DNA of 64,000 nucleotides from Gigaspora rosea (taxonomy: Eukaryota > Glomeromycota > Glomeromycetes > Diversisporales > Gigasporaceae): positions 273,828 through 337,827 of the forward strand of contig QKWP01000217.1 in NCBI GenBank assembly GCA_003550325.1. The letters are read 5' to 3'. A program made the position numbers and the translations under genes. Positions 23,409 through 33,245 of the stretch are shown one piece after another. The notes beneath the pieces are model-generated. The model made no database searches, had not been told where the DNA came from, and saw only the letters and a list, made by a program, of their open reading frames with translations. Positions within the stretch are counted from its first letter, which is position 1; the number at the start of each line of letters is the position of its first letter.

Positions 23409-25673
23409 GTGCAAGCCTCTGAACCTGCTAATCTTGATGCTGCTATGAAAACTGCTCGTAAATGGGAAACTGGAAAACTTATGGCTTCCTCTAATACAAA
23501 TACAGACCAAGCTATTAAACAACTAACTGAACAAATCGCTCAACTTAGTATTAACCTTGCCCAGAAGCAACCACCTGCTAACCTCTCTGTAAACTATGCT
23601 GATTCCCCTAAACAAGCCAATCCAATTAAACAACCTTCTACCTGCCATTATTGTGGTCGAACTGGACACTTTATTGCACATTGTCATCTTAAAAAGAAGA
23701 ATCAAAGTAATGAACGAGGAAGAAACAGACAGTCCAATAATAACAACTATCGATGTGACTCTTATAAAAACAGATCTAGAAGTCGAGATAATAGAGACCG
23801 AGATTATTATAATAGAGACCGAAGCCATTCTAGAAATAGAGATAATAATAATGATCGAGATGACTACCGCTCTAGAAGTCGAGACCGATCTTCTTCCTGG
23901 AGACCTAGCAACCGAACTACCTCACCCTACTACAGAAATGTTAACTATCTTGATGGAACTCCTTCTACTACTACCACTACCAACCAACCTCTTAGTCCAC
24001 AAAAATGGGAAACATTTCTAGACAACCCTTCTGTTCGTACTGCACTATCTTCTTACTTGTACAAAGAAGCTAAAACTGCTAACTTGATCCAGACATCTGC
24101 TTATACTACACCTGTCAAATGTAATATTAAAATCAATCAAAAACCACAAGAAGCTATTATTGATAGTGGAGCCTCTATCAGCATGATCGCACACCAATTA
24201 GTCCAAGATCTAGGATTAAAAATAGAACAAGCCTCTCTTAGCCTTATCATACCTGCTACTGGAACCCCTTCTCGTCCTTTGGGAATTATTCGAGACTTAC
24301 CTATAGAAATAGATGGTGCTATTATTCCTATTACCGTTGAAGTAGTCCCTGCCACCTCTTACTCATTATTGCTTGGAAATGACTGGTCAAAGAAAGTTGA
24401 AGCCAGTTACAATTGGAAAAATGGATGCTACTCTTTTAAGTGGAAAAACAAGAAACATACCATTCCTACTTCCTATGAAAGCAACCAACCATTACCCTCA
24501 CAACCTACTGTTACCGACCCTGCTGAATTAGACACTTATGAACAGGAATACTTAGTCCCTCAAGAAGCTTATGCTTTTATCACCACCCATGAACCAGACA
24601 TTACCCCTACCTCTGATGATGATACCAACCCATGGATTATCCACCAGCCTAGACATAGAAAGCGTGCCCCTCCTAACTCTCGTGTATGTGGCAATTGTGG
24701 CTCACCTGAACATCTCTTTGCCAACTGCCCTACCAACCGTTGTAATCGCTGTCGACAGGATGGACATATTGCTGTCCACTGCCCACAACAAGTACCAAAG
24801 CGGACCTCTTGCCGTACCTGCAATGGTAATGACCATTTGTACCGAAACTGCCCTGAAAATATTTGTCATACCTGTAGAGCAACTGGACATATTGCCATTG
24901 ACTGTTCTTTTGGAGCCCTTAAGGAACAGAACCGAATTTGCCAATGTGGATGTAATCCGGATGATATTGAAGCCCGTCGAATGTATAACTTTAGTACAAG
25001 GCGTACTCACCACTGCTGTCACTGCAAGAAACCAAATAGACCAGAAGACCTACAAGTTCTTAACAATCAGTTTGTTTGCCGAGGATGTGTCTCTGACTAT
25101 TATTATGAACTCCCTCTTGATGACCCTCAACGTATATATTATTATAGCCACGGAGAAGGACGTGGAACCCTTGTCCAATGTAAAATCTGTGGAGAAACTA
25201 GACCTACCTCTAAGATGAATAATCTAGAAAGCCTAGAACAAGCCCTTTGGTTTTGTGACCTTGAACACCTCTATGCTTATAAAGCAGGACAGGATGTTCT
25301 TTACAATTCAAATTATAATTTGTGGACCAGAATCAGACATTATACCGAGTCCAACAGAAGTGCTGGATCTCAGTATGAAATGAACCAGACTTGTATCTTT
25401 CGACTCGCCAAGATTTTCTTACAAGAATTACTGCGACCATTTGATGAAGACATAGAAGCCCTCTTATCTGAAAAACCGATTAAGAAACCTAAAGCTATAA
25501 CTCCATTGCTAAAAGACTTGACCCAGACTCTTAACCCTCAAAAGACCACTCGAACAAATCCTTTCTTCGAGAAACATGGACCGCACAGGTTGATAAAATC
25601 CTGCAAGACTTACCTAAGTTTAAACCATCTCGCCGAGAACAAAGACAGGCCATTGAAGCCCATTATTATTTAG
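23409..25673 (+). CDS. Gag C-terminus, DSG protease, zinc-knuckle array and Cys-rich domain (LTR element)
   Basis: An open frame of 754 codons; the true start probably lay further upstream in gag. Order of parts: a short gag tail; a CCHC zinc knuckle at about 79-92 (CHYCGRTGHFIAHC); an Arg/Ser/Asp-rich stretch to about 175; a retropepsin-like aspartic protease at about 235-335 with IIDSGAS and LLGNDW; four further CCHC knuckles at about 427-500; then a Cys-rich region (CCHCKK near 536, CKICGE near 591) and a charged C-terminal part. Retropepsins cut gag polyproteins; CCHC knuckles bind RNA or single-stranded DNA. The second knuckle array behind the protease recalls CNBP/Gis2-type proteins. 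No polymerase or integrase follows before the right LTR. The Cys-rich region was not recognised. Confidence 0.8.
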   Translation: MQASEPANLDAAMKTARKWETGKLMASSNTNTDQAIKQLTEQIAQLSINLAQKQPPANLSVNYADSPKQANPIKQPSTCHYCGRTGHFIAHCHLKKKNQSNERGRNRQSNNNNYRCDSYKNRSRSRDNRDRDYYNRDRSHSRNRDNNNDRDDYRSRSRDRSSSWRPSNRTTSPYYRNVNYLDGTPSTTTTTNQPLSPQKWETFLDNPSVRTALSSYLYKEAKTANLIQTSAYTTPVKCNIKINQKPQEAIIDSGASISMIAHQLVQDLGLKIEQASLSLIIPATGTPSRPLGIIRDLPIEIDGAIIPITVEVVPATSYSLLLGNDWSKKVEASYNWKNGCYSFKWKNKKHTIPTSYESNQPLPSQPTVTDPAELDTYEQEYLVPQEAYAFITTHEPDITPTSDDDTNPWIIHQPRHRKRAPPNSRVCGNCGSPEHLFANCPTNRCNRCRQDGHIAVHCPQQVPKRTSCRTCNGNDHLYRNCPENICHTCRATGHIAIDCSFGALKEQNRICQCGCNPDDIEARRMYNFSTRRTHHCCHCKKPNRPEDLQVLNNQFVCRGCVSDYYYELPLDDPQRIYYYSHGEGRGTLVQCKICGETRPTSKMNNLESLEQALWFCDLEHLYAYKAGQDVLYNSNYNLWTRIRHYTESNRSAGSQYEMNQTCIFRLAKIFLQELLRPFDEDIEALLSEKPIKKPKAITPLLKDLTQTLNPQKTTRTNPFFEKHGPHRLIKSCKTYLSLNHLAENKDRPLKPIII

Positions 25674-25951
25674 GAACAATAATAGAGAAACAGACCGAAC
25701 ATAGAGACCAAATTAAAGAACAAATTAGAAAGATAAAAGGAGACAGGAAAACTAAAGACATCTGGAAAGGAGCCCAGAGAATTAGAAAAATCTTCACAAT
25801 TTGTCCCAAGGACTTAATGTACCAAACCAATTACCTTTCTGTGACCCAAGTGACTAAACTGAAAGATGAAGTTTACACCACTCTATTGGAAGAATTAGAG
25901 AAGGAATTTACAGAGTAAATTTTCTTAATGGGACAGAAATGTTATAGAACG

Positions 25952-26642
25952 ATCGTTTATTATATTGCCTTATTATTTTATTATTTCATTTTTATTATTA
26001 TATTTTATTGTATTATATTATTATTTTGAGAAGTTAGAATAGTTAATACCACTTATAACGCTTATACCGATTATAACGCTTATAACGATTATAATGCTTA
26101 TAACGATTATCACGCTTATTAACGCTTATGACGCTTATAGTGCTTATACCGCTTATGACGCTTATGACGCTTATAGCGCTTATACCGCTTATAACGCTTA
26201 TACCATTTATAACGCTTATGTTGCTCTTGTAGATTATAGTGTTTATCATTGTAAATCAACGCTTATAACGCCTATTCTAAAATGTATTTAAAGACACAGA
26301 ATTTCTCTTAGTCAAACTAGACCAAGACACCCCACTTCTCTTATATTTATTATACATCTTGTACTGGGATTTCTTAGGAACAGAAACCTAAGGATAGCCC
26401 TATCTTTAGTTAATAATAAAGAAACTATTTATCTTAACAACACCAAGTTTATTATCAAGTAATAGTAAAATCGATAATTCCTCATTGAATACTATACTGA
26501 ACTGCCCTTAGAGAAGAGTATAATTTCTTACAGACTAAGGAATTATACCTATCTCTTGGACACCGCTATAAACCGATAAAGGATCCCTGTAGCTGTGTCG
26601 TTGTTATAGTAAGGAGTAAAAGAAGGCCTCTCTACTGTAACA
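25952..26642 (+). repeat. Right LTR of the 20,699-26,642 element
   Basis: 691 bp, TGTTATAGAACG to TACTGTAACA, preceded by a purine-rich GGGACAGAAA tract that may be the second-strand primer. Lacks the MITE found in the left LTR. Confidence 0.9.
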
Positions 26643-26646
26643 ATGT

Positions 26647-27240
26647 TATCAAATGGGTCTCGCACAAAATACTGGTTTATCATCAGATCCTAAAAAATGC
26701 GCTAATGAAACATTTTAAAGTTAAAAACTACTTTTAAAAAAAATTTGTTTACCTCGTATCCGCTATTTCTAAATACCTAGTGGCGATGTAATTGATTATT
26801 TATAACCATATAGACGAATCCTAGATGATGAATTATGGGATGATATCATGAAAAGACTTATATCTCCAAGCAAGCCGATATCATCAATAATTCTTCCACC
26901 TCGTGTAGTTTTAATACAAACATTACCATCCAAAACAACCAAACCATTTTCAATGACCATTAATGAAGCACATATTGTTGAAATTGCTTCATGTGATTGA
27001 TAGAAACGCTGATACGTTAAATACTCCGTATAAATTTAAATTACTTCTTAATGATAAGCAGAAAAATTTGTTTATCGTTATAAAAGTGAACGCACTAATT
27101 GAATTCGTAGCGATATTATATGGATGGGTACGAGTTATTAAATTCGTTAAAATCCAATAAAAACTTGATTGATTTCCGTAATATTACTTACTATCTGCAG
27201 TAATAAGTTTAAACACTTGTTGAAGATGAATAAAAACATA
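26647..27240 (+). pseudogene. BACK-TLDc part of the captured BTB-BACK-TLDc gene copy
   Basis: Directly behind the ATGT duplication the gene continues with MGLAQNTGLSSDPKKCANET (about 26,652-26,712). Then come DDELWDDIMKRLISPSKPIS, SIILPPRVV and a TINEAHIVEIAS stretch (to about 26,995), the usual linker and start of a TLDc domain in Rhizophagus BTB-TLDc proteins. The frame at 26,963-27,160 adds IDRNADTLNTPYKFKLLLND and QKNLFIVIKV, which fit TLDc core strands, although part of the core is missing. TLDc domains occur in oxidation-resistance and V-ATPase-regulating proteins. Several disruptions are present; the copy is not expected to function. Confidence 0.78.
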
Positions 27241-28398
27241 TAGTTTCTAAATTCTGATTGAATCAATTTGGAAAAAGAGTTATTGTAACAAATGTCAAAT
27301 CAAATAAATCTAGGGAGGACTGATACAAACGTATTAGAAAAGAATGATGCAAATAAAATTAAGAAGAAACAATAAAAACTACAAGTAGGACAAAAAGTCA
27401 AACATGGATAGATACTTCGCATGAATTACATTACTAAGAGCAAAATTGATAATTCGTTATAACCAAGGAAGGTGCATTGCCTGCACACAAATATTTCGAA
27501 GTTTAAGGGAATAGTCACGAGAAACTATACCCCGGTGTGGTTCTGAGATATGAGTGAAAGTAATAGATACCATTCACCTCTCATTGAATGTACCAAATGG
27601 GTAAGGATTTCATACGATAATCCCTATTATTACTGAAAAGAGAGAGATGAAATCGATATTTATTAAGACTTAAAATTCCAAAATAAAGAGTGGCCAGGGT
27701 TGGCATAAAAGCCTTTGCTGAGAACCTTCATTACATGCAGTAGTGTAAGGCACTTCCGGGTTGAGTGTTGAGTTGCCACAGACTAATGCAAAAAGCCCGC
27801 ATCGATAAGTTTCTGATATTGCGTATATTAAGGGTGTATATGTGTTCTTGTCAATCTATAATAGAATAAAGAAAAGTAAAATTGAATATCGATGAGTCAT
27901 CCAAGTGTATATATATTATAAAAGTAAAGAGAGAAATGATGATTATATGAAATTTAAATGTAAAGGAATTATTGGAAATTATTAATTAGCTTAAGTTCTC
28001 GATATGACCCTAGCCATAGATAAATTAAGAATCGGGCACAAATCTATATCAATAATTCAAGATTTTGAATTTGAATTTTATTCCGGTCGTGAATGAAGCT
28101 CATGATATCATGTGCTCATGGGGAAATAACTTAAAGACCAATACTGGAGTCTTACTGAAACTTACGACGAACTCATAGCAAAGACAAAAGAAGAAGAATA
28201 ACCTCCTACCCTTCCTCTCTTAGATATCTACTCCCTTACGCCTCATACCCATTTTTATTCTTTTCCCACCCCCCACACCTCATACTTACCGACCGGTTAC
28301 TACATCATGGTCTGGGTCACAATCTCTTCATTCACCGTGTCTTAACTAATAATACTTGGTTTTTTATGCGTAGTATGCATAAAATAAGCGTGGGCGAA
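27241..28398. other. Right interior of the 19,394 LTR element, no recognised content
   Basis: About 1.16 kb between the TLDc fragment and the right LTR. Base composition is closer to coding than the flanks (for example 27,690-27,800), but no frame is open for long and no gag, RT or integrase motif could be recognised. It may be 3' sequence of the captured gene or original element sequence. Confidence 0.4.
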
Positions 28399-28884
28399 TG
28401 TCACGGGGTAAAAGTGATCTTCGGAATTAGGCGCAGTAAAACCCGTGATTGAGAATCGAAATACAAGAAATCTAAAGAGAAGAAACCAAGAACTAAGAAT
28501 TAGTTAAAATATTGTTAAACATAGTCATTGTTATTATGATTATGTAATAATCATCATTATACATCCCTTAGTTATAGTGATTCTACCGTGATCCGAGATC
28601 AATGATTATACCGTGATCCTTTCGTGATGAAAGATCGATTTATCTCTAAACCCCTTTAATTCATTAGTTTAGTTTTAATTATAAAAACTCTGTAATTTCC
28701 CTCTTGAAAAGATATCATATCCTACGGGATTCTGATATTCTTAATCTAATATATTCAATAGATTACCCAATAAATATATTAAAATCAATTTAATACCGAA
28801 TCACCAAAGTCACGCCTCTGGCGAACTGCCTTTTATCATCCTTCAAATCACAAAATTAATTAACGTTGTTTTCTCCCCGTAACA
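28399..28884 (+). repeat. Right LTR of the 19,394-28,884 element
   Basis: 486 bp, TGTCACGGGG to CCCCGTAACA, followed by the GTAA duplication. Confidence 0.9.
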
Positions 28885-29059
28885 GTAATATAACGTGCCA
28901 CACTATTACCGTAGTATCTGTGTCATTTTTAATCGTGCCATTCCATAAAATGTGCCTATATGTGCCACACAGTCCATACTATCTGGTGCATATACACTGA
29001 TTTCCCGTACTATAACCCGAACCACTTTTCTTATAGGGTTGTCATATCATATATTGTTA

Positions 29060-30211
29060 GGCCACATAAAGTTAAATTTTCTTTCTGCATAACCCGCCAA
29101 ACCAAATTTTTCAAATAGAACTCTTTTTTTTAGGTTCCCATTCAGAATTAGTTTAATGAAATCAGAGTTGGGCAACTGGACAATTGGACAATTGAAAATT
29201 GTCCAGTGTCCTAATTGTCCAGTGAAAAGCAATGGATTAAGAAAAATAATCACTGGACAACAAAAATTAAAAAAAAATTATAATTTTTAAAATTTTAAAA
29301 AAAAAATTAAATAAACTAGATAATTAACCAATTCTGTTAAAATCGATAATTTAAAAAAATTAATTTATTAAGCCTGTTCCTGCTATAATATAATATTTAT
29401 AATGTTTTCAAGCCTGATATCTCTCAAAACCTGCTTACCATGCATATTGCTTTGGGAGGTTAACATCATTTGAAATACTATCCTTTACAATTGCAAGCAA
29501 ATTGGTTGCATATAGATATATTATTTAGTTAAATACAGTATTATGTGGCCAACATATTTATTGCTTATTAATTTTTTCAAATGTACTGTATGCGCTAACA
29601 GAATTTTTGACTAATATACAATAATTAAACTAAATTTTAAAATTAAATAAGAATAAAATTAAATTAAATCAAAGGTATAGTGAATTATTATAAAATTTTA
29701 ACTACATTTTTAAGAATTAGCTAGAGGAATCCTCTGGGAGTGCTAGTTATCTGACCAGATATGTTGTGCTTTTGACTAATTTATTTATTTATTGAATTTT
29801 TTTTTTATAAATATGTCACTGGAGACTGGACATGCACTGGACATTACACTGGACAATTTGGAAACGTCCAGTTTCCAGTGAAAAAGCACTGGATATACAG
29901 CTTGCCCAACCCTGAATGAAATTAATGAATATAGTTCAAAAAAATTCAATATTGATTATCGTAAATTTGACTGGTCATCTGATATTTTGTGAGGTATGGT
30001 AATAATCTAGTGAGTTGCATATGATTTCGATAACTATCAATAAAATTTGATATTTTGAAACAAATGAAACGTCATTCAAGAAATAGTAAGCTTAGGTTGC
30101 AAAAAAAACTCATGAATATAATTTAGGCAAACCAATAGCAAAAAATCCGACCTACTGACCAGAATTTTGAAACCTAGGTATTGCAAAACGAAGAATCAAC
30201 TTTGTGTGGCC
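29060..30211. mobile_element. GGCCA-ended MITE in copy 1 (interrupted)
   Basis: Ends GGCCACATAAAGTTAAAT ... AATCAACTTTGTGTGGCC, flanked by TTA and TTG like the composite at 16,669. Without the nested hAT MITE it is about 390 bp. The same insertion is present in copy 2 (36,542-36,902, right end eroded) and copy 3 (45,332-45,698), so it predates their duplication. Confidence 0.7.
29163..29914. mobile_element. hAT-type MITE, only in copy 1
   Basis: 752 bp, ends CAGAGTTGGGCAA ... TTGCCCAACCCTG, flanked by AATGAAAT (29,155-29,162 and 29,915-29,922). Subterminal CTGGACAATT / AATTGTCCAG repeats. Copies 2 and 3 have the empty site ('agttgaatgatattaatg' / 'atttaatgatattaatg'). Confidence 0.92.
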
Positions 30212-30596
30212 TTGTCTTTTTATATTTATATCTATTAATTTTTAATTATATTGTTAACAAGAAGATATTTAAATTATGTATAAGGGTTATAACATTTAAT
30301 ACAAAAACGTGAGGCAAGAAAAAAGCTGATAAAAATACGATTAGGCCATCTAGCATATTAGTTATAACTGTTAAATTCTATAAATTCACATATAATCTAA
30401 CTACAAAACCGGATAAAAAATTGTTAATAAAATGTCCTATTGTTATATAAAGATAAATTAAAATAAATAGTTACGTGCTTTTTGAATAAAAATAAGCATC
30501 GGCACATAATAAATAGGCAAATTCTGGGTCGTGGTATTTCACAACCCACTTTAAAGACATAGTTCATTGACACTTTAATTTATAGATAAAGTTATT

Positions 30597-30798
30597 TTTA
30601 CAGACGATTAATTCACGGATAAATTCATTTTGTAGACAATATATTTCACTAATAGCTTTTTTCTAAATTATTTTTTATAAGTTAAACAAATTTTAATTCT
30701 AAATGACAATGACTAGAATTGTTTTATCTGTGAAATGAGTTGTCCGATGAAATAAATTGTCTATAAATGAACTTGCCTGTGAATTAATCGTCTGTAAA
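30597..30798. repeat. TTTACAGACGATTAATTCAC palindrome
   Basis: TTTACAGACGATTAATTCAC near 30,597 is matched by GTGAATTAATCGTCTGTAAA near 30,779, with weaker TGACA / TGTCN repeats between. Present in copies 2 (about 38,135-38,332) and 3 (about 46,070-46,272). Similar TCACTGACA repeats lie at 11,310-11,460. Probably an old MITE. Confidence 0.55.
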
Positions 30799-32113
30799 AT
30801 TTCCTTTGCATGTAATTAAATTCACTGTGAACTATTGATGAGTTGATCGTAACTGAGTGAAACTGATTTCACTAAATAAAATTCACTAAAATCGAATTTG
30901 ATCTTAATTGATAACTATAGAAACAATAGTCTCTCTCCATCATATGATATTATATACTATCTTAGAGTAACACGAATATCAAATCCGGTATGCTCATGCT
31001 CATACACGTCTATGACTCACCAAAACAGCACATTTACATGTGAAATCATAGATTTGTAATTCCCAATCAAATGCAACAATTTACGAACTCCCATTCTAGA
31101 TGGAAAGTAATTCCACAGCGTTATGAAATCAAAAAAATGGTTGTGGATTTGGATTTTCCTAGTTAAATTAGGGTTAGGAATTGATCATACAGTAACAATT
31201 CCACAATTTAGACAGAAGTGACATTTTTAATTTAAGAATTTATAGGACGTCAGAAATGCAACTTATGCATAAATTGTGGAATTACTAAATTTGTCAATGT
31301 TCAATTTCACAACCGTTGTATAGTATTAAAAAACGGTTGTGGAATTAATTCCACAATCGGTAATAATAATATCCTGATCCATTGGGAATTGGCTGATTCC
31401 CCTACATCACTAAGCATGAATACGCTCTTGGTATGAAACTTTATGTCACATTTTTATAGGTTAACATTTGTGTATGGTTTTCATTTTTAACTTATCACGG
31501 GTAATCGAGATGGGGACAGTTAACCCAGTGACTGACGGTCACATCATAAACATATCATTATTTACTAGAATTAAACAGACTCGCCTAACTATTTAGGCCG
31601 AATTGTCATGTGTTATGTGATGATTACTAAGTTAACTCTTCTTAAATCTTTCCATTTAGATGGTATTTTGTAATTGATTCCAATCATAATCATTTGAATT
31701 TATGAAGAGAACTCTAAGAGATCTCATTTTTAGCTTGGCTAACACGAGATGTTGATATAGTATTGATTATGATTGCTGTTAATGATACAGTATTATGTCA
31801 CATTACTATGACATATCGTTTGTTTTCTAAACTATGTTTCATTTAATTTATCAAATGCACCAATTAATAAATAATCTACATAACTGTTTACAAGACGAAA
31901 CCTTTGTAATTGTACTTAATATATTGTACTTAATAATTTATTATGGTTAGTTACAGGTTTCACCCTAGTAATAAATTCTATTTAATTTTGCATTATTTAT
32001 ACAAGTTAAAGTACTTTTTAGAAAAAGCAAATTAACAAAGATAAAATAATAAGAGATTTATTGAAAGTTTATTGAATTATAGGCTCCATAACTAAAAAAA
32101 ACTTTATTATTAT

Positions 32114-32497
32114 TAGTGATGGGAAAAATGCGCCTTTTATAATAACATACGCATGAATGAGCATTAATGCGCACGTTATATAAAATGCGCATGATATCGC
32201 ATGATTTTTGGAATTTATATTTCCTTCGGAAAATATCGGTTACGTGCTCAAATTTTTATCCCAATCTTGCTCTTCTTTTATATTCATTCATTTTCTTTTC
32301 GAAATTTTTAGAGACTTTTGTATCCATATTCCTTAATTTCGTCCGATAATACGCTCCCTGGCCTAAATTATATATACTTTAATTTTCATTCATAAAATTT
32401 AGATGGGATAAAATGCGCATGATTCCGAAACATGCACATGAATGCGCATTAATATGCACGATTAAGGAATCATGCGCACGCATGAAACCCATCTCTA
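32114..32497. mobile_element. hAT-type MITE with GCGCAT subterminal repeats, copy 1
   Basis: 384 bp, ends TAGTGATGGGAAAAATGCGC ... CCCATCTCTA, flanked by ATTATTAT (32,106-32,113 and 32,498-32,505). Shared with copy 3 (47,679-49,757), where it is enlarged by two insertions. Confidence 0.9.
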
Positions 32498-32902
32498 ATT
32501 ATTATATTAACTTTTAAATGGATGAAGGTTAAAGATCTCTTTTAGCTATAAAGTCGTATAACGTTTATAACACTTTCTAATTCTCCGTAATTTTGTACTT
32601 TTTTTTTTTTTAAAAAAAAAAAACTTTTAGAACCGCATAAATAATGTAATATATATATATATTAGAAAGTACAGGCAAATTGTCACGCTAGATTAATATT
32701 AGAAGTTACACGAGATGCAACGTAGAAATACAGATTATCCGTTTTGATGTATAAATCTATAGGATTTTACTGACGATTTATTATTAGTAAAAATTACTAG
32801 CTAAAAATTACTAGTCAAAAAAAAAAAAAAATCTGAAAACAGTCAAAGAAAACGATGGTTACATATTTGTAATATCGAAACTCCCGAAATATATATATAT
32901 AT

Positions 32903-32948
32903 CTTTCTTTCTCTTTCTTTCTTTTTTTCTTTTTTTCCTTTTTTTTGC
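32903..32948. repeat. CTTT-rich microsatellite downstream of HMG gene 1
   Basis: Irregular CTTT and CTTTTT run. Equivalent tracts follow genes 2 (about 41,357-41,412) and 3 (about 50,368-50,416). Confidence 0.7.
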
Positions 32949-33245
32949 ATATTCGTAATTATCCTTCCCTTGTAATGTCTCTAGAATATTCTTTTTGCCA
33001 CAACTTTTTTGCGTAATACATGCCTTTATATGTCATACCATATTTTTGTACATATCAAATATCTTATGCCATGATAAATATCATTGCAACTTAAAGCTTA
33101 TAAAAATAATAAATCATAACAGTAAATGAAAAACATAAATGTACGAAATCGATATTATTGTTCATAAAGATATATTAAAAACATAAAAATTAGGTGCTGG
33201 TGTTTTAAAGAAAGTTAACGCGGTTGCAGATCGTAAACAACACAT

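Larger units (their letters stand above)
20699..26642 (+). mobile_element. Gag-protease LTR element without RT or integrase (nested, fossil)
   Basis: LTRs at 20,699-21,744 (enlarged by a MITE) and 25,952-26,642, with TGTTA ... TAACA ends and the duplication ATGT (20,695-20,698 and 26,643-26,646). TTTGGTGCCTTATGG after the left LTR is a likely primer-binding start. The interior, about 4.2 kb, holds a gag region (about 22,074-23,408; broken, roughly four or five disruptions) and a long open frame with protease and zinc knuckles (23,409-25,673). No reverse transcriptase, RNase H or integrase motif was found, so it looks non-autonomous. The protease sequence (DSG type) suggests a Ty3/gypsy-like relative. 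LTR differences of a few percent suggest an age similar to, or below, that of its host element; position makes it younger. Confidence 0.8.
19394..28884 (+). mobile_element. LTR retrotransposon carrying a BTB-BACK-TLDc gene copy (non-autonomous, fossil)
   Basis: LTRs at 19,394-19,880 and 28,399-28,884 (TGTCACGGGG ... CCCYGTAACA), flanked by the 4-bp duplication GTAA (19,390-19,393 and 28,885-28,888). TTTGGTGGTGACTG after the left LTR looks like a primer-binding start. The two LTRs differ at roughly two dozen positions by eye, about 5%, so the insertion is moderately old. Leaving out the nested LTR element, the interior is about 2.6 kb and shows no gag, protease, reverse transcriptase or integrase. 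Instead it holds a broken host-type gene. It therefore depended on enzymes of another element. Confidence 0.8.
18824..29038. mobile_element. CCCTAT-ended DNA element, outermost level of a four-level nest
   Basis: Ends CCCTATAAGAAAAGTGG ... CCACTTTTCTTATAGGG are perfect inverted repeats, flanked by TTG at 18,821-18,823 and 29,039-29,041. Sister segments read 'gtacttatca-tcg-tcatatc' without interruption (36,511-36,530; 45,301-45,320), giving the empty site. Without the nested LTR element it would be only about 720 bp: 18,824-19,393 and 28,889-29,038. It shares TTTACTAAGCCAA and ACGTGCCATT repeats with the element at 10,861. Non-autonomous. Confidence 0.85.

Noticed and set aside
23523-25218. 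Several long frames overlapping the 754-codon frame (both strands)
   Set aside because: Shadow frames; only the plus-strand frame with zinc knuckles and DSG protease has recognisable domains.
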